Source: Bacteroidota bacterium
Lineage (GTDB): Bacteria; Bacteroidota; Bacteroidia; Flavobacteriales; Weeksellaceae
NCBI GenBank assembly: GCA_023457935.1
Contig: JAEXBA010000016.1
Location: 1 to 31,551 of the forward strand
Direction: 5' to 3'
DNA: 31,551 nt
The notes below the pieces were generated by a model, which saw nothing but the letters and a program-made list of their open reading frames with translations, was not told where the DNA came from and searched no databases. Below, piece after piece: positions 29,272 through 31,551 of this stretch. Positions within the stretch are counted from its first letter, which is position 1; the number at the start of each line of letters is the position of its first letter. The position numbers and the translations under genes are program-made.

Positions 29272-30653
29272 TTTGAGAATTGATAATTTTCGTACTCATT
29301 CAAACCATGATAATGGTATATTGAGTTATTTTTCAAAACTTTTCTGAATTGGGTTTGGTGGATCTCTCCACTGCTAGTATATATATTTACTTTATATACT
29401 GAATTTGTAGATGGTCCAAGTCCGTCTGAAGGGTGGCGATTGTATTTTTTTTCGGACCTGCCATAATTAAAAATTACTAATTCTAAATCTTCAAACCATT
29501 TCCATACAAAGGCTTCCTCTTTAGTGTACATATGCCCAAATTCGTCCACACGTGGGTTTTTTACTAAACCTGCATATTTAATTCCTTTGATAAATGCGGT
29601 ATCATTGGCGTTTTTATACATCAGTACTGGATCCCAATCTATATCTATTTGATAGGTAATTTCCGGAAAATTAACATTAAAATCAGAAGTGTCGGCCGGT
29701 GAAAGATGGAGAATTTTTTCAACCTGAACGTTATGTTGCTTTAGGATACTTAAAACTCCTTCCGAAAAAGCTGCTCCCATACTATGCGAAACTATCATTA
29801 TTCTCCTCACATTTTTAAAGACCTCTTGATAAAATTTGGACTGAATATTACCATATCTGCTTTCGGCAAATTCTTTACCGTCAGTATATCTTGTTTGCCC
29901 TGATGAGAGTTTTGTACCTGCTCCGTTAATAAAATATTCTTTTGTAGACCTAAAATATCTTTTCGCAGAACTTTTTAATGTTTGTCCCCAATATTGTTCG
30001 CCCCACTCGGTTCCTGCATACGGCATTTTGCTATTCCAATATCCGCAAATATAGATGATTAGTGGTTCTTTTTGTTTCACCTTTAAATAATCTCCGAAAG
30101 ATTCCGGCAATTCTAAATTTTCACCTTCATAACTACATGCAAAAAATAATTCAATAGTTTCATCTTCTTCCTCTCCAATCAATGTTGTCATAATTCCTCC
30201 TAAAGTAATGGGTATAATAACTTTGTTATTATAAACTTCCCTATAATTCAAAAATCTATAATCATTGCCATTTTTTGGTCCTAACTTAATATTGTCAGAA
30301 CCTTGGAAGTTATCAACTTCTTCTTCACTACGTTTTACATCATCATCAAATAAGGTTGTAGCAATAAATTTACCATTTGGAATATCTCTAGTTTCAATGT
30401 GGAAATATACGTCGTCGCCTAAAAAAGCCTCTTTAATTTTATGCTCACCCTGCTCATCAGACGACCACCAACCCCTCAAAAAATGTTTTCCGGCTATAGA
30501 TTCTTTCGGATTAGAATGATTAGTTTGTTTTGCTTTAAACCTGCTTTCCTTTCCAGCCTGCATAGAAAGCGTTTCATAATATCCTTCGAAATTACCTTCG
30601 ACAACGGTAGAAGAATTTCCTAAAGCAATTCTGGTAATGGTTCCACCTGCCAT
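29268..30653 (-). CDS. alpha/beta-hydrolase (lipase-like) protein, candidate T6SS effector
   Basis: The protein has 461 residues and no signal peptide. Residues 1-190 form an N-terminal module (MAGGTITRIALGNSSTVVEG; GDDVYFHIETRDIPNGKFI; ELFFACSYEGENLELPE) that looks like a beta-sandwich. Residues about 195-400 look like an alpha/beta hydrolase: strand LIIYICGYW, nucleophile elbow VSHSMG with S291 (the usual first Gly is Ser289), candidate acid D341 (DWDPV) and H374 (EFGHMY). The order Ser-Asp-His fits a lipase triad. It starts two bases after vgrG and is followed by an overlapping small membrane protein. Phospholipase or lipase effector is the best reading; I do not match it to a named Tle family. 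Confidence 0.78.
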   Translation of the reverse strand: MAGGTITRIALGNSSTVVEGNFEGYYETLSMQAGKESRFKAKQTNHSNPKESIAGKHFLRGWWSSDEQGEHKIKEAFLGDDVYFHIETRDIPNGKFIATTLFDDDVKRSEEEVDNFQGSDNIKLGPKNGNDYRFLNYREVYNNKVIIPITLGGIMTTLIGEEEDETIELFFACSYEGENLELPESFGDYLKVKQKEPLIIYICGYWNSKMPYAGTEWGEQYWGQTLKSSAKRYFRSTKEYFINGAGTKLSSGQTRYTDGKEFAESRYGNIQSKFYQEVFKNVRRIMIVSHSMGAAFSEGVLSILKQHNVQVEKILHLSPADTSDFNVNFPEITYQIDIDWDPVLMYKNANDTAFIKGIKYAGLVKNPRVDEFGHMYTKEEAFVWKWFEDLELVIFNYGRSEKKYNRHPSDGLGPSTNSVYKVNIYTSSGEIHQTQFRKVLKNNSIYHYHGLNEYENYQFSK

Positions 30654-30655
30654 GA

Positions 30656-31551
30656 CTACTGGGATTTAGATTTCTCTCCTGTGTTATTGTTAAACTCTTT
30701 TTGAGTATGCCAATCATTATTTTCCTGTATGGAAACTTCTTTATTCTTTGCGTTCTCCTTCATTTCTTTCGCCCTTGACTTCCGCTCTCCCTGTGCCACC
30801 TCCATAATATTTGCAGCCATAAGAGTATAATCCATTATTGCATTTTGCACCATCATTCCACCGGCTGTAATTGAATGGTTTGCTCCTGCAGATTCTGATT
30901 TGTTCATACCCGCACTTTCTGAGATATTCATTCCAACAGAATTGTTTTGATTTTCGCCGACTGTTGTATTCATATTTTGCGCTACATCAATATTTAAATT
31001 GTTACATTTAATATTAATTGTCTCCGGCGCCGTAATATTAATATTGCTACCTGTAGTATCCAGGTGGATCTCGTTTCCGCTCTTGTCGGTGATGATGATG
31101 CTCTCATCTTCGGTAAAGATCACCTTGTGGCCGCTCCTGGTCATGATGGATTTCACGCGGTTGTCTGAACCTCCACCCAGTCCCACCTGTCCATGAAACA
31201 TACCACCCATCACGAAAGGTCTGTCCGGATGGTTGTGTACAAAGCCTACCATCACCTGGTCGCCGACTTCCGGGATCGCTACGTAGCCTCTGTTCTGGGT
31301 AACCTGGTCTGTGCCTCCTGCATCCGGAGACATCATCCTGATGTAGTTCGTCGTGTCGTTCAGCTGCCAGTCAAACTGCACCTGAACCCTGCCCTGACCT
31401 TCCGGATCTGCATTGCTCGTTACCGTGGCAATCTGTGGCTGCGCTGTTGGGGTCTGGAATTCCGGCTTCGGCATAAAACCCGTGTCACTCGCAATGGCTT
31501 TGAACTTACCGGTATAATGTCCTTTGGTGTCAATATCATATTCCACTTCCG
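30656..31551 (-). CDS. vgrG: type VI secretion spike protein VgrG, C-terminal part (5' end beyond window)
   Basis: The last 298 codons are present and the frame stays open to the window edge, so the gp27-like N-terminus lies outside. The first M-coded codon that could be read here is an internal GTG, not a start. Visible are the gp5-like OB domain (QIATVTSNADPEGQGRVQVQ, VGDQVMVGFVHNHPDRPFV) and the beta-helix needle (HKVIFTEDESIIITDKSGNEI, then NITAPETINIK). A repeat-like stretch of the type S-x-G-x-N follows (about 205-235 of the visible part), then a charged tail of some 50 residues (GERKSRAKEMKENAKNKEVS). It caps the T6SS tube and carries cargo. The effector-like gene follows two bases later. 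Confidence 0.93.
   Translation of the reverse strand, partial: EVEYDIDTKGHYTGKFKAIASDTGFMPKPEFQTPTAQPQIATVTSNADPEGQGRVQVQFDWQLNDTTNYIRMMSPDAGGTDQVTQNRGYVAIPEVGDQVMVGFVHNHPDRPFVMGGMFHGQVGLGGGSDNRVKSIMTRSGHKVIFTEDESIIITDKSGNEIHLDTTGSNINITAPETINIKCNNLNIDVAQNMNTTVGENQNNSVGMNISESAGMNKSESAGANHSITAGGMMVQNAIMDYTLMAANIMEVAQGERKSRAKEMKENAKNKEVSIQENNDWHTQKEFNNNTGEKSKSQ

Noticed and set aside
1..31551. CRISPR array, insertion sequence, transposase or phage genes
   Set aside because: No regularly spaced repeats, transposase motifs or integrase genes were seen on either strand.

Overview
The window looks like a chromosome segment from a Flavobacteriia member close to Chryseobacterium (Weeksellaceae). The basis is codon and base composition, Bacteroidetes-type promoters (TTTG near -33, TAnnTTTG near -7), a secreted protein with a type IX secretion (T9SS) C-terminal tag, a PID-CTERM-like sorting protein, and a Bacteroidetes-style VgrG. 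The genus is inferred from family resemblance; no search was run.

Positions 1-4188 (minus strand) hold a tRNA-Met with its own promoter, a secreted TlpA-type thioredoxin-fold protein, and a three-gene AT-rich operon: a 681-residue T9SS cargo, a small Gly-rich secreted protein and a 76-residue protein that is little more than a signal peptide plus a C-terminal sorting tag. Positions 4279-7399 are housekeeping: clpX, a HIT hydrolase and greA (minus), then a divergent pair of a degenerate Rieske-like lipoprotein and dtd (plus). Positions 7446-12293 (minus) carry two predicted lipoproteins, a DUF4153/DUF4173-like membrane protein, a Coq4-like protein, a YaeI-like metallophosphoesterase, and a winged-helix regulator downstream of a membrane protein.

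Positions 12446-25723 (minus) form a phenylacetate (phenylacetyl-CoA) catabolic island. In transcription order: two overlapping TetR regulators, paaE, a 100-residue unknown, paaA, paaB, paaC, a GH53 endo-galactanase that does not belong to the pathway, paaD (TTG start), two PaaG-like crotonases separated by a terminator, paaH, paaI, paaZ with an additional C-terminal domain, and one further crotonase. PaaABCE with PaaD epoxidise phenylacetyl-CoA, PaaG isomerises the epoxide to the oxepin, PaaZ opens and oxidises the ring, crotonases and PaaH carry out the beta-oxidation-like steps, and PaaI rescues CoA from dead-end esters. The ligase paaK and the thiolase paaJ are not in the window. Several intergenic gaps carry repeat-like, hairpin-forming blocks.

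Positions 25921-28515 (plus) encode ClpB, followed by a strong terminator. Positions 28873-31551 (minus) are the most novel part: the 3' half of a type VI secretion spike gene (vgrG), then two bases later a 461-residue alpha/beta-hydrolase-like protein with a likely Ser-Asp-His triad, then, overlapping by ATGA, a 132-residue membrane-anchored protein. This arrangement fits a T6SS lipase-type effector with its immunity protein. The DNA turns AT-rich inside vgrG, which suggests an exchangeable cargo module.
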